Source: Mediterraneibacter gnavus ATCC 29149 (GTDB taxonomy: Bacteria > Bacillota > Clostridia > Lachnospirales > Lachnospiraceae). From it: a DNA stretch of 64,000 nt. A program made the position numbers and the translations under genes. The stretch covers positions 3,286,688 through 3,350,687 of the forward strand of contig NZ_CP043051.1 in assembly GCF_008121495.1 (NCBI RefSeq), written 5' to 3'. The notes below the pieces were generated by a model that saw only the letters and a program-made list of their open reading frames with translations, made no database searches and was not told where the DNA came from. Below, piece by piece: positions 18,140 to 27,180 of this stretch (within the stretch, counting starts at the first letter, position 1; each line of letters begins with the position of its first letter).

Positions 18140-18598
18140 CTATATCCCTTTTGACACAATCTTTCGAATCTTATCCATCACATGTTCCGTATCCTGTACG
18201 CTTCTGATCGCGCACATGATCGTATCGTCCCCTGCGATACACCCTACTACTTCTTTCCATTTCATGGCATCTACTGCGGCCGCTACCGCCATTGCCATTC
18301 CGGAAACGGTCTTGATCACCAGAATATTCTGCGCCATATCCATGGAAATATATCCGTCTCTGAGCACACGGATATATTTTTCATTCATCTCATCCTTTTC
18401 CGGTGCCAGTACCACATATTTCTGTCTGGAGCCGTCCACTGCCACTTTTGTAAGCCGCAGATCGCGGATATCTCTGGATACGGTAGCCTGAGTCACCTTA
18501 AATCCCTCTCTGTTCAAATATTCTGCCAGTTCTTCCTGTGTTTCAATGTCATGTTGTGCGATCAGTTCAATAATTTTTGCATGACGGCTTACTTTCAT
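18140..18598 (-). CDS. argR: Arginine repressor
   Basis: This 152-residue protein has the normal ArgR length. The N-terminal winged-helix domain (about 1-70) contains the recognition segment VTQATVSRDIRDLRLTK. The C-terminal arginine-binding/hexamer domain has the signature GDDTIMCAIRS near 122-132 (usually GDDT-hydrophobic). It represses arginine synthesis genes when arginine is bound. It starts 4 bp after the nadK stop with a GGAAACTAATACA-type leader, and is transcribed with nadK and recN as in most Firmicutes. Paralogues elsewhere in the genome cannot be excluded, so it may be an AhrC-type regulator. Confidence 0.95.
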   Translation of the reverse strand: MKVSRHAKIIELIAQHDIETQEELAEYLNREGFKVTQATVSRDIRDLRLTKVAVDGSRQKYVVLAPEKDEMNEKYIRVLRDGYISMDMAQNILVIKTVSGMAMAVAAAVDAMKWKEVVGCIAGDDTIMCAIRSVQDTEHVMDKIRKIVSKGI

Positions 18599-18602
18599 TG
18601 TA

Positions 18603-19442
18603 TTAGTTTCCTTTCATCTTTTTTCTCATTGTCTTCATAAAACTCTCTTCACTGAGTTTTGCAAGTCTTGTCACATGATCTGATCTTTTGATCGTGACAC
18701 GGTCTCCGGTACCAAGCCGGAGCATATCTGCCCCGTCAAACGTCACCAGTGCCTGCTCGTCTTTTCCATATCGTCCCTGGCTGATCACAATCTCGATCGT
18801 ATCTTCCGCCGAAAGCACGATACTGCTGGTATTCAGCGCATGGGAACAGATCGGCGTAATCACAAACATACTGGCTGTCGGTTCTACAACCGGTCCGCCT
18901 GCTGACAGATTATAGCCTGTCGTTCCTGTCGGAGTGGAGATGATCACACCGTCAGCCATATAGCTATTGAGCAACGTTCCGTTTACATAAACATCAAAGT
19001 GAACGATCCGAAGACTTCCATCTCTGGTGATCACGATGTCGTTGACTGCTACATTCTGATAACTGCTGTTGCCGGAAACCTCACCGGAAAGCATCATCCG
19101 CTCCTCAAATCCCACTTGATTTTTAAACAATCGCTCCAGCGCATATGAAAAATCCGACCGTTCCACTTCTGCCAGAAATCCAAGCGTCCCCAGATTGATC
19201 CCGATCAGCGGAAATTCATATTCTGCAAGCTCTCTTGCCGCACGGATCAGTGTTCCGTCACCGCCCAGCACGATCCCGCAGTCCACATTTTCCGGCACAG
19301 TTCCGGGAAAAATAAATCCCTGCTCATCTTCTTTTGCCAGAATACACTCTCTGCCATGCTGTTCTATATATTTCTGAATCTCCTTTGTAATCCCATAATC
19401 CGGATCTTTCATCAGATTTGTAATAATATAAAAACGCTCCAT
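18603..19442 (-). CDS. nadK: NAD kinase
   Basis: The protein has 279 residues from the ATG at 19442, which has AGAGGTGTGGT upstream; 15 additional in-frame codons upstream overlap tlyA and were not used. It phosphorylates NAD to NADP in the cytosol. The hallmark GGDGTLIRAARE is near 60-71 with the catalytic Asp. FPLIGINLGTLGFLAEV follows near 77-93 (NLGxLGFL), and STPTGTTGYNLSAGGP near 170-185 is the second substrate motif. It sits 10 bp after tlyA and 4 bp before argR. Confidence 0.97.
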   Translation of the reverse strand: MERFYIITNLMKDPDYGITKEIQKYIEQHGRECILAKEDEQGFIFPGTVPENVDCGIVLGGDGTLIRAARELAEYEFPLIGINLGTLGFLAEVERSDFSYALERLFKNQVGFEERMMLSGEVSGNSSYQNVAVNDIVITRDGSLRIVHFDVYVNGTLLNSYMADGVIISTPTGTTGYNLSAGGPVVEPTASMFVITPICSHALNTSSIVLSAEDTIEIVISQGRYGKDEQALVTFDGADMLRLGTGDRVTIKRSDHVTRLAKLSEESFMKTMRKKMKGN

Positions 19443-19452
19443 ACCACACCTC

Positions 19453-20259
19453 TTATTTTGCAAGTGTCTCAAATGCCCTATCCACAACCAGACTCAAATC
19501 TTCCAAGAGTGCATCCTCCACCGGATGCGGCCATTTTTTCAGATGAATCAGATATTCAATATTTCCCTCCGGCCCTTTGATCGGTGAAAAATCAATATTC
19601 AAAATCTTAAATCCGATGGACTGCGCATACAGCGCTACTTTCTCAATCACTTCATGGTGGGTACTCTTCTCGCGGACTACCCCTTTTTTGCCGACTTTTT
19701 CTCTGCCCGCCTCAAACTGCGGCTTGATGAGCGCCACGATCTCACCGTCTTCCTTCAGGTAATTCCGGATCGGCTCCAGCACTTTTGTCAGCGAAATAAA
19801 GGAAACATCAATGGAAGAAAAATCAATCGGTTCTCCCAGATCTTCGGGCACTACATAACGGATATTGGTCTTCTCCATACACACAACCCGCTCATCCTGT
19901 CTGAGTTTCCAGTCCAGCTGTCCTCTTCCCACATCAATCGCAAATACCTTTCTGGCACCGTTTTGAAGCATACAATCCGTAAATCCGCCGGTGGACGAAC
20001 CCACATCTGTACAGACTTTTCCATCCACACTGACGTCAAAGTTGGCGATCGCCTTTTCCAGCTTCAATCCGCCCCTGCTCACATAAGGAAGCACATGACC
20101 GCGCACTTCAATCTGTACCGTATCCGGAAATGTCGTTCCAGCTTTGTCCTCCCTTTGTCCTTCTACAAACACATTTCCTGCCATAATGACAGCTTTTGCC
20201 TTTTCTCTGGACTCTGCCAGATTTCTTTTTACAAGCAATACATCTAATCGTTCTTTCAT
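19453..20259 (-). CDS. tlyA: TlyA-family rRNA 2'-O-methyltransferase
   Basis: This 268-residue protein has an N-terminal S4 RNA-binding domain (about 3-65: ERLDVLLVKRNLAESREKAKAVIMAGNV) followed by an FtsJ-like SAM methyltransferase domain, with the SAM motif CTDVGSSTGGFTDC near 83-96. Related TlyA enzymes methylate cytidines of 16S and 23S rRNA; a few are named haemolysins. The start codon follows the dxs stop by one base (TGACATG), so translation is probably coupled. It is a standard member of the Firmicute dxs-tlyA-nadK-argR-recN order. Confidence 0.93.
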   Translation of the reverse strand: MKERLDVLLVKRNLAESREKAKAVIMAGNVFVEGQREDKAGTTFPDTVQIEVRGHVLPYVSRGGLKLEKAIANFDVSVDGKVCTDVGSSTGGFTDCMLQNGARKVFAIDVGRGQLDWKLRQDERVVCMEKTNIRYVVPEDLGEPIDFSSIDVSFISLTKVLEPIRNYLKEDGEIVALIKPQFEAGREKVGKKGVVREKSTHHEVIEKVALYAQSIGFKILNIDFSPIKGPEGNIEYLIHLKKWPHPVEDALLEDLSLVVDRAFETLAK

Positions 20260-20260
20260 G

Positions 20261-22135
20261 TCAATCTTTTCCTATCGTCACATAATCTGCAATAATCTGT
20301 TTTACAATCGTCTCCGCATCCAGTCCGACTTCCCTGCGCAGCAAGTCTACATTGCCGTGTTCTACATAGTCATCCGGAATTCCGATGCATCTGACACCTA
20401 CATCCAGCTTTGCTCTCGATACATAGTGAAGTACCTGTTCTCCAAATCCGCCGGACAATACATTTTCTTCAATCGTCACAAAAAGTCTGTGATCCTTTGT
20501 CAGAGCTTCCAGCATCTCTGTATCCAGAGGCTTTACAAATCTGGCATTGATCAGTGAGCAATGATATCCGATCTCTTTCAGTCTGTCACGCACCTGAACT
20601 GCCAGCTCTGCCATGTGCCCTACAAAGATCACCGCAATATCCTCCTCTTCATAAAGGATCTCACTTTTTCCATAGACGATCGGAGTACGAAACGCCGACA
20701 ATCCCTCGTAAGCGGCGCCTCTTGGATAACGCAGTGCCACCGGATACTGGAAATCCGCACAGAACCGCACCATATCCGCCATCTCCCATCTGTTTTTCGG
20801 TGAAAGGATCGTCATATTCGGGATCATATTCAGAAATGACAGATCGAAAAGTCCCTGATGTGTCTCTCCGTCACTGCCCACCAGACCGGCTCTGTCCACT
20901 GCAATCATCACCGGCAGGTTCTGCAGGCACACATCATGAATCGCCTGGTCAAACGCCCGCTGCAAAAACGAGGAATACACCGCAACAACCGGCTTTAGTC
21001 CCCCTGCTGCCAGCCCTGCTGCAAAGGTCAGCGCATGCTCTTCTGCAATCCCGACATCAAAGAACCGATCCGGAAACATCCTTGCAAATCTGGCAAGTCC
21101 GGTTCCATCCGCCATGGCTGCTGTAATTCCGACTACTGCATCATTTTGCTTTGCAATATCACAGAATACTTTGGAAAAAATATCGGTATAGCTGTCCTTA
21201 GAGCTCTTCTCTTTTGCCTCCCCGGTCTCAATGTCAAACGGAACGATCCCATGAAATCTGGATGGATTCTCCTCCGCAGGACCGTATCCCTTTCCTTTCT
21301 TGGTGAGTACATGAACCAGAACTGCATGATCTACCCGCTTCGCCTCCTGAAATGTCTTATACAGCTTTCGGATATCATGCCCGTCCACCGGTCCCAGGTA
21401 GGTGATTCCCATATCCTCGAAAAACATACCCGGAACAAATAATTGCTTGAGTCCGCTTTTCGTCTTTTTCATCTGGTACAGGATCTTCTCACCCTGTACC
21501 GGAATCTTCATCAAGGTATCCTCAACACCCTTTTTCAGTCCCGTATATGCCTCTGCCGTGCGCAGTCCGTTCAAATATCTGGACATCCCGCCCACATTTT
21601 CAGAAATTGACATATTGTTGTCATTTAATACAATGATAAAATTGCTTTTTAAACGGGACGCATTGTTCAGTGCCTCATATGCCATCCCTCCGGTCATGGC
21701 TCCATCTCCGATGATAGAGATCACGCTGTGTTCTTCTCCCTTGATATCTCTCGCCGCCACGTACCCGAGGCCTGCGGAAATAGAGGTGGAGCTGTGTCCG
21801 GTATCAAATGCGTCACATTCACTTTCCTTTCGCTTTGGAAATCCGCTCATGCCGCCATATTTTCTCAGATCGTCAAATCCGGCGCGCCGTCCTGTCAGGA
21901 TCTTGTGTGTGTAGGACTGATGTCCCACATCCCAGATCATCTTATCCTGCGGCAGTTCAAACGCCAGATGCAGCGCCATCGTCAGCTCCACCACACCGAG
22001 ATTCGATGCCAGATGCCCGCCTGTGACACTGATTTTCTCCACAAGAAACTGACGGATTTCTTCTGCCAGCTTTTCCAGCTCCTCCGGCTTTAACTGTTTG
22101 ATATCATTTTCTTTTTGAATCTTTTCTAATAGCAT
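20261..22135 (-). CDS. dxs: 1-deoxy-D-xylulose-5-phosphate synthase
   Basis: This 624-residue, thiamine-diphosphate-dependent enzyme makes DXP from pyruvate and glyceraldehyde 3-phosphate, the first step of the MEP isoprenoid route. The ThDP motif GDGAMTGGMAYEALNNA spans about 142-158 (GDG...N). His residues of the DVGHQSYTHKILTGR segment are near 70. The transketolase pyrimidine domain has GIAEEHALTFAAGLA with the conserved Glu near 363, then DRAGLVGSDGETHQGLFD near 412. AGGGGGCATACCTT precedes the ATG. It lies 13 bp after ispA, so prenyl-chain and precursor synthesis are coupled. Confidence 0.98.
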   Translation of the reverse strand: MLLEKIQKENDIKQLKPEELEKLAEEIRQFLVEKISVTGGHLASNLGVVELTMALHLAFELPQDKMIWDVGHQSYTHKILTGRRAGFDDLRKYGGMSGFPKRKESECDAFDTGHSSTSISAGLGYVAARDIKGEEHSVISIIGDGAMTGGMAYEALNNASRLKSNFIIVLNDNNMSISENVGGMSRYLNGLRTAEAYTGLKKGVEDTLMKIPVQGEKILYQMKKTKSGLKQLFVPGMFFEDMGITYLGPVDGHDIRKLYKTFQEAKRVDHAVLVHVLTKKGKGYGPAEENPSRFHGIVPFDIETGEAKEKSSKDSYTDIFSKVFCDIAKQNDAVVGITAAMADGTGLARFARMFPDRFFDVGIAEEHALTFAAGLAAGGLKPVVAVYSSFLQRAFDQAIHDVCLQNLPVMIAVDRAGLVGSDGETHQGLFDLSFLNMIPNMTILSPKNRWEMADMVRFCADFQYPVALRYPRGAAYEGLSAFRTPIVYGKSEILYEEEDIAVIFVGHMAELAVQVRDRLKEIGYHCSLINARFVKPLDTEMLEALTKDHRLFVTIEENVLSGGFGEQVLHYVSRAKLDVGVRCIGIPDDYVEHGNVDLLRREVGLDAETIVKQIIADYVTIGKD

Positions 22136-22148
22136 AAGGTATGCCCCC

Positions 22149-23039
22149 TTATTTTTCCCTGTATATCAATGACTCCAGCAAAATCTCCAGATAATCATCT
22201 TTTGGATTCAGTGCTCTTACGTCTGAGATGGCTTTTCTGGACAAATGCTCCACCTCCTGTTTAGCTGCATCCAGCCCTTTCCACACAACATACGTCATTT
22301 TTTCATTTTTCTCATCGCTGTGCACCGGTTTTCCGAGCACTTCAGTAGTACTGATCACATCCAGAATATCATCCTGGATCTGAAAAGCCATTCCCACTTT
22401 TGCTGCAATCTCTTCCACTACCTGTACACTCTCATCGTCCGCTCCTGCCAGAACTGCTCCGATCATCATGGAAGCCTCGATCAGAGCTCCTGTTTTTAAA
22501 CGGTAGATAAACTCCAGTTTCTCTCCGTCAATTTTCTTACCGGAAGATTTCACGTCCACCACCTGACCGCCGATCATTCCGTAGATCCCTGCTTTTTGTC
22601 CAAGGATACGAATTGCTTTTCCGATCAAAAGACTCTTTTCCGGCGCCGTCTCAAATGCCGATGCTGCTGTCTCAAATGCATAATTGAGAAGCGCATCCCC
22701 TGTCAGGATCCCCATATCTTCCCCATATACCACATGGGTCGTCTTTCGCCCCCTGCGATACTCATCATTATCCATGGCAGGCAGATCATCATGAACAAGG
22801 GAATAGGTATGGATCATCTCAATGGCAGCCATAAACGGCTCGATCACACTGTCCGCTCCGCCAAACAGCCGGTATGTCTCCTGCATCAGCATTGGGCGCA
22901 AACGCTTTCCCCCTGCCAGCATGCTATAGCTCATGGCATCCATGATCACTTCCTGATACCCCTGCGCCCTGGGCAGATATGCTTTTAAAATCCGTTCGAT
23001 CTGTGCTGTTTTTTCTTTTTGTATCTCCTTAAAACTCAT
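22149..23039 (-). CDS. ispA: Farnesyl/polyprenyl diphosphate synthase
   Basis: The protein has 296 residues from MSFKEIQKEK, whose ATG at 23039 has GGAG six to seven bases upstream; an ATG four codons earlier is possible with a weaker site. It condenses IPP with allylic diphosphates. The first Asp-rich motif is HDDLPAMDNDEYRRGR near 85-100 and the second is QIQDDILDV near 222-230. The residue pair before the first motif (SLVHDD) is consistent with a short, farnesyl-type product. It overlaps the end of xseB by 11 bp, a common arrangement. Confidence 0.95.
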   Translation of the reverse strand: MSFKEIQKEKTAQIERILKAYLPRAQGYQEVIMDAMSYSMLAGGKRLRPMLMQETYRLFGGADSVIEPFMAAIEMIHTYSLVHDDLPAMDNDEYRRGRKTTHVVYGEDMGILTGDALLNYAFETAASAFETAPEKSLLIGKAIRILGQKAGIYGMIGGQVVDVKSSGKKIDGEKLEFIYRLKTGALIEASMMIGAVLAGADDESVQVVEEIAAKVGMAFQIQDDILDVISTTEVLGKPVHSDEKNEKMTYVVWKGLDAAKQEVEHLSRKAISDVRALNPKDDYLEILLESLIYREK

Positions 23040-23247
23040 GAACTTCTCCATTCTCGTCCAGAACCTGAACTTTCTTTTCTACTGCGTCAATAGTCTCATT
23101 ACACTGCTTTAACAGCTGCATTCCCTCATTATATAATGCAAAAGACTCTTCCAGAGTAATGTCTGACTTTTCCATGTCTGCTGTTACTTCTTCCAGTCTT
23201 GCAAACAATTTCTCCAGACCGGGCGTATTCTGTCCCTGATTTTCCAT
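23029..23247 (-). CDS. xseB: Exodeoxyribonuclease VII small subunit
   Basis: This 72-residue protein reads GLEKLFARLEEVTADMEKSDITLEESFALYNEGMQLLKQCN in two parts, the signature of XseB: a helical hairpin that binds and activates XseA. TAAAGGAGGCAGAC precedes the ATG. It lies between xseA (11 bp) and ispA (overlap), so the stoichiometry is probably set by translation. Confidence 0.96.
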   Translation of the reverse strand: MENQGQNTPGLEKLFARLEEVTADMEKSDITLEESFALYNEGMQLLKQCNETIDAVEKKVQVLDENGEVHEF

Positions 23248-23258
23248 GTCTGCCTCCT

Positions 23259-24476
23259 TTATGCGTGATATTGGATTTCTTCTGTCATTCCTTTTACCTG
23301 CGCTTCGATCATTCCGTCCGATACATAAATACGGATCGCATCTCCTTCTTTTACCTCTGCAATCTGCCGCACCGGGCGGCCTTTCTCATCTTCTATATAA
23401 GCATATCCCTGGTTCAGCTTTTCCAACGGGGATAATCCCTTCATCTTTTCCACATAAAGAGCAAACTGGTGTCTCTTTTGCTGAAGGATCTCTTCCATCC
23501 GGCTGCGCAGCTGCAACTCCAGATCTGAGGCATACTGCCTGTTCTCAAGGAGCTTCTGCCTTGGGTGAAACAGCCGCAGTTTCAGTGCCGCCTGTTTCAA
23601 ATACTGACGGTTCTGTTCCGCCTTTTTCAAAACCGCACTGCTCAAACGCATCTGATATTCCTTCATCAGATTCTCTGCAGCCTGATATTCGTACACCGCA
23701 AGCTCTGCAGCCGCCGAAGGAGTCGGAGCCCGAAGATCCGCCACATAATCCGCGATCGTCGTATCCGTCTCATGCCCTACTGCGGAAATCACAGGCACCC
23801 GGCTCTCAAAAATCGCACGCGCAACGATCTCTTCATTGAATGCCCACAGATCCTCGATTGATCCGCCTCCGCGTCCCACGATCATAACATCCACATCTTG
23901 TTCTTCCAGCATCCGGATTCCCTGCACGATACTTTCCGCTGCGCCTTCCCCCTGCACCTTGGCAGGACAGAGGATCAGCTGTACATACGGATTTCTTCTG
24001 GCGGCAATATTGATGATATCCCGCACCGCAGCTCCCGAAGATGCAGTCACGATCCCGACTTTTTTTACAAACTGCGGAATCGGTCGCTTGTACTCCTGTG
24101 CGAACATCCCCATCTCTTCCAGCTCTTTTTTTAACGCTTCAAACTTTAAGTACAGCTCTCCTGCTCCGTCCAGAATGATCTCTCTGGCATACATCTGGTA
24201 TCTGCCATCCCTCTCATAGACACTGACCGAGCCGAGAACAACCACCTGCTGTCCTTCCTGCATACGAAAAGAAAGCCCTGACCGTGAGCCTGCGAACATC
24301 ACGCAGGCTATCGTGCCGGACTCATCTTTTAATGAAAAATATATATGCCCTGATGGATGATATTTACAGTTGGACACTTCCCCTTTGACGTACAGCCGGT
24401 TCAGCATAAAATCCTGTGTAAACATATTCTTGATATAGGCATTGACCTGTTTTACTGTGTAGATATTCTTCAGCAT
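23259..24476 (-). CDS. xseA: Exodeoxyribonuclease VII large subunit
   Basis: The protein has 405 residues. The N-terminal OB-fold (about 1-100) has VKGEVSNCKYHPSGHIYFSLKD, the typical XseA start. The catalytic domain contains VGIVTASSGAAVRDI near 135-149, GRGGGSIEDLWAFN near 195-208 and VISAVGHETDTTIADYVADLRAPTPSAAAE (about 223-252, in two parts). A helical segment binds XseB. The enzyme degrades single-stranded DNA to oligonucleotides. It lies 18 bp after nusB. Confidence 0.97.
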   Translation of the reverse strand: MLKNIYTVKQVNAYIKNMFTQDFMLNRLYVKGEVSNCKYHPSGHIYFSLKDESGTIACVMFAGSRSGLSFRMQEGQQVVVLGSVSVYERDGRYQMYAREIILDGAGELYLKFEALKKELEEMGMFAQEYKRPIPQFVKKVGIVTASSGAAVRDIINIAARRNPYVQLILCPAKVQGEGAAESIVQGIRMLEEQDVDVMIVGRGGGSIEDLWAFNEEIVARAIFESRVPVISAVGHETDTTIADYVADLRAPTPSAAAELAVYEYQAAENLMKEYQMRLSSAVLKKAEQNRQYLKQAALKLRLFHPRQKLLENRQYASDLELQLRSRMEEILQQKRHQFALYVEKMKGLSPLEKLNQGYAYIEDEKGRPVRQIAEVKEGDAIRIYVSDGMIEAQVKGMTEEIQYHA

Positions 24477-24494
24477 CTGTCCGCCCCGCCATCT

Positions 24495-24893
24495 TTAATC
24501 TGCAATCTTGGCAAGTACTCCGTTTACGAATGCAGGACCTTCTTCCCCGCTGAATTTCTTCGCAAGTTCCACTGCCTCATTGATTGCAACTTTTACAGGA
24601 ACATCATCATCCCACTTGATCTCATAAACCGCAAGTCTGAGGATCGCCAGATCGACCTTGTTCATTCTGGAGGTTTTCCATCCTGTTGCTTTTTCATTCA
24701 AAATCGCATCGATCTCTTCCAGCTTTTCAACCACTGCTTCCAGCTTTTTCTGTATGTACTCTTTATCCTTCTCTTTTGCGCTTGTCAGCTCTTCAAAGTA
24801 CAATTCCAGATGCTTTGGCATCTCTTCTAATGTATTAAATTCAATCTGGAACAACATCTTAAAAATGTGCTCCCGAAGTTCTGTTCTTACCAT
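24495..24893 (-). CDS. nusB: Transcription antitermination factor NusB
   Basis: This 132-residue all-helical protein carries the NusB signature LAVYEIKWDDDVPVKVAINEAVELAKKFS (about 87-115) and GPAFVNGVLAKI at the C-terminus. It works with NusE/S10 in rRNA antitermination. CGGAAGGAGCCGAT precedes the ATG. It heads the nusB-xseA-xseB-ispA-dxs-tlyA-nadK-argR-recN run. A promoter candidate lies at 24994-25023. Confidence 0.97.
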   Translation of the reverse strand: MVRTELREHIFKMLFQIEFNTLEEMPKHLELYFEELTSAKEKDKEYIQKKLEAVVEKLEEIDAILNEKATGWKTSRMNKVDLAILRLAVYEIKWDDDVPVKVAINEAVELAKKFSGEEGPAFVNGVLAKIAD

Positions 24894-24961
24894 ATCGGCT
24901 CCTTCCGTCCCTTATGCTTCTTTCGTCCATATTTCTTTTTGCAGGGCTTTTGCTTTTTCTA

Positions 24962-24993
24962 AAACAGAAAAAGGATGTCCTGCGACATCCTTT
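24962..24993 (-). terminator. Terminator of the Asp23-family gene
   Basis: AAAGGATGTC pairs with GACATCCTTT around a GCAG loop, then TTTTTC on the minus strand, 37 bp after the stop. Confidence 0.8.
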
Positions 24994-25023
24994 ATTATAC
25001 TACAGCTGTCCTGTCTTTTGCAA
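24994..25023 (-). promoter_or_regulatory. nusB operon promoter candidate
   Basis: TTGCAA, 18 bp, TATAAT on the minus strand. The start point would fall inside the terminator stem, so promoter and terminator overlap. Confidence 0.45.
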
Positions 25024-25030
25024 TGAATTT

Positions 25031-25423
25031 CTATTTTGCAGACTCCTGACTCTCCATCTCCACGCCTGCCACTTTCACATTGACATCCGCAACTTCCAGT
25101 CCTGTCATATTCTCCACAGCGCTCTTTACTTTTTCCTGCACCTTGGCAGATACATCCATGATGCTGTAATTATACTTCATATTCAACGCCAACGATACCG
25201 TCACAACGCCTTCCAGCACGTCTACTTTCACACCTTTGGAAAGATTTTTCATTCCCAGTCTGCTGATCAGCTCGTTGGTGATATTGCCTGCCATAGATGC
25301 CACACCTTCTACCTCTGTAGCGGCAAGTGCTGCGATAATCCCAACCACTTCATCTGCTATTTTTACTTCTCCCATGCTGGAGTCATCCTGTATTGTATAA
25401 ATATTTCTTTCGTCCTTTGCCAT
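25031..25423 (-). CDS. Asp23/Gls24 family envelope stress protein
   Basis: This 130-residue protein reads VKIADEVVGIIAALAATEVEGVASM at about 17-41, the DUF322/Asp23 signature, then KNLSKGVKVDVLEGVVTV and MKYNYSIMDVSAKVQEKVK. Asp23-family proteins are membrane-associated and help envelope homeostasis in Gram-positives. Placement just ahead of nusB is conserved in clostridia. It has its own promoter (25474-25502), GGAGGGTCTTATC before the ATG, and a terminator. Confidence 0.93.
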   Translation of the reverse strand: MAKDERNIYTIQDDSSMGEVKIADEVVGIIAALAATEVEGVASMAGNITNELISRLGMKNLSKGVKVDVLEGVVTVSLALNMKYNYSIMDVSAKVQEKVKSAVENMTGLEVADVNVKVAGVEMESQESAK

Positions 25424-25473
25424 GATAAGACCCTCCTGTTTGTGTCTACTGTTTGCGCTAATCTTCTTTTCAT

Positions 25474-25502
25474 ATTATATCAGACATGCCCTGCATTGAC
25501 AA
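25474..25502 (-). promoter_or_regulatory. Promoter of the Asp23-family gene
   Basis: TTGTCA, 17 bp, TATAAT on the minus strand, directly after the prfC stop at 25506. Confidence 0.65.
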
Positions 25503-25505
25503 GGG

Positions 25506-27098
25506 TCATGAGCGCCCGAATTCTGACAGGATCAGCCCTTCGTTCCGCTCCTGTGTCATCCGGATGCTCCACTCATGTGTAAAGAGAAGCAGCGGTCTGT
25601 CTTTGAGATCCTTGATCTTCTTCATGTCCGAAGTTCCGACCAGACGGTTCATATCGATCTCTTCATTTTCAATCCAGCGGATGTACTCATACGGCAGATT
25701 TTCCAGACGGATCTCCACCTTGTATTCATTTTCCAGGCGGTATTTGAGCACCTCAAACTGAAGGACACCGACTACTCCCACTATAATCTCCTCCATACCT
25801 GTATTATATTCCTGGAAGATCTGGATCGCACCCTCCTGCGCGATCTGGTTGATTCCCTTGACGAACTGTTTTCTCTTCATCGTATCCACCTGACGCACTC
25901 TGGCAAAATGCTCCGGCGCAAAGGTCGGGATTCCTTCATATACAAACCGCTCCTTTGAAGTTGTCAGCGTGTCACCAATCGAAAAGATGCCCGGATCAAA
26001 TACTCCGATGATATCTCCGCCATAGGCTTTGTCAATCATTTTTCTCTCACTTGCCATCATCTGCTGCGGCTGGGAAAGGCGTACTTCTCTGCCCCCCTGG
26101 ATATGATACACATTCATCCCGGCCTCAAACTCACCGGAACAGATCCGCATAAACGCGATTCTGTCACGGTGTGCTTTATTCATATTGGCCTGGATTTTAA
26201 ATACAAATGCTGAAAAATCTTTTTCCTTCATCGGGTCGATCGGTCCCTGATCTGACATTCTCGGAAGAGGAGACGATGTCATGGCAAGGAAATGCTGCAA
26301 AAATGTCTCCACTCCAAAGTTGGTCAGTGCAGAACCGAAAAATACCGGAGAAAGTTCTCCTTTGCTCACCAGCTCCTGATCAAACTCGGCAGCCGCCCCG
26401 TCTAAAAGCTCAATCTCTTCTTCCAGTGTCACTTTTGCTTCTGTGCCGATCAGCCAGTCGATCTCCGGGTTGTTGATATCTACCTTTTTGACTTCTCCCA
26501 CAGAAGTTCCTTTTTTCGTATCCGAGAACAGCTCAACCTCCTGTTTCTGACGGTCGAACACTCCTTTGAATTCTTTTCCTGAGCCGATCGGCCAGTTCAC
26601 CGGGCAGGTTGCAATCCCCAGCTCTTTTTCGATCTCGTCAAGAAGATCGAATGTATCCTTGGCTTCCCGGTCCATTTTGTTGATAAATGTAAAAATCGGA
26701 ATACGGCGCATCACACAGACTTTAAATAATTTTCTCGTCTGGGCCTCCACACCCTTGGAGGCATCAATGACCATCACCGCAGAGTCTGCAGCCATCAGTG
26801 TACGGTAGGTATCCTCCGAGAAATCCTGATGTCCCGGTGTATCCAGAATATTGATGCAATATCCGCCGTAATTAAACTGCAGCACAGACGATGTAACTGA
26901 GATACCTCTCTCCTTTTCAATCTCCATCCAGTCGGAAACCGCATGCTTTGCGGTCGCCTTTCCCTTTACGGAACCTGCCTGATTGATTGCTCCTCCATAT
27001 AAAAGAAACTTCTCCGTCAATGTCGTCTTACCGGCATCCGGATGGGATATAATGGCAAATGTCCTTCGTTTTTCTATCTCCTTTGTAATATCTGACAT
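25506..27098 (-). CDS. prfC: Peptide chain release factor 3
   Basis: This 530-residue translational GTPase recycles RF1/RF2 after termination. G1 is SHPDAGKTTL near 18-27, then ERGISVTSSV near 62, DTPGHQDFSEDTYR near 83 and FINKMDREAKD near 137. RF3 is told from EF-G by its SGxVxGKxTAKHAVSDWMEIEKERGISVTS region and its length (EF-G is about 690). The ATG has GGAGAAGAAGTAAG upstream. It is a single-gene unit with a promoter at 27141-27169; it follows the spoIIIA operon. Confidence 0.96.
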   Translation of the reverse strand: MSDITKEIEKRRTFAIISHPDAGKTTLTEKFLLYGGAINQAGSVKGKATAKHAVSDWMEIEKERGISVTSSVLQFNYGGYCINILDTPGHQDFSEDTYRTLMAADSAVMVIDASKGVEAQTRKLFKVCVMRRIPIFTFINKMDREAKDTFDLLDEIEKELGIATCPVNWPIGSGKEFKGVFDRQKQEVELFSDTKKGTSVGEVKKVDINNPEIDWLIGTEAKVTLEEEIELLDGAAAEFDQELVSKGELSPVFFGSALTNFGVETFLQHFLAMTSSPLPRMSDQGPIDPMKEKDFSAFVFKIQANMNKAHRDRIAFMRICSGEFEAGMNVYHIQGGREVRLSQPQQMMASERKMIDKAYGGDIIGVFDPGIFSIGDTLTTSKERFVYEGIPTFAPEHFARVRQVDTMKRKQFVKGINQIAQEGAIQIFQEYNTGMEEIIVGVVGVLQFEVLKYRLENEYKVEIRLENLPYEYIRWIENEEIDMNRLVGTSDMKKIKDLKDRPLLLFTHEWSIRMTQERNEGLILSEFGRS

Positions 27099-27140
27099 CT
27101 TACTTCTTCTCCTGTTCTATAAAACTTCACATGTCCTTTT

Positions 27141-27169
27141 AGTGTATCACAAGCATTTCTCTGCCGCAA
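27141..27169 (-). promoter_or_regulatory. prfC promoter
   Basis: TTGCGG, 17 bp, TACACT on the minus strand, between spoIIIAH and prfC. No clear terminator for the spoIIIA operon was seen in this 82-bp gap. Confidence 0.5.
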
Positions 27170-27180
27170 TCCAAATTTCT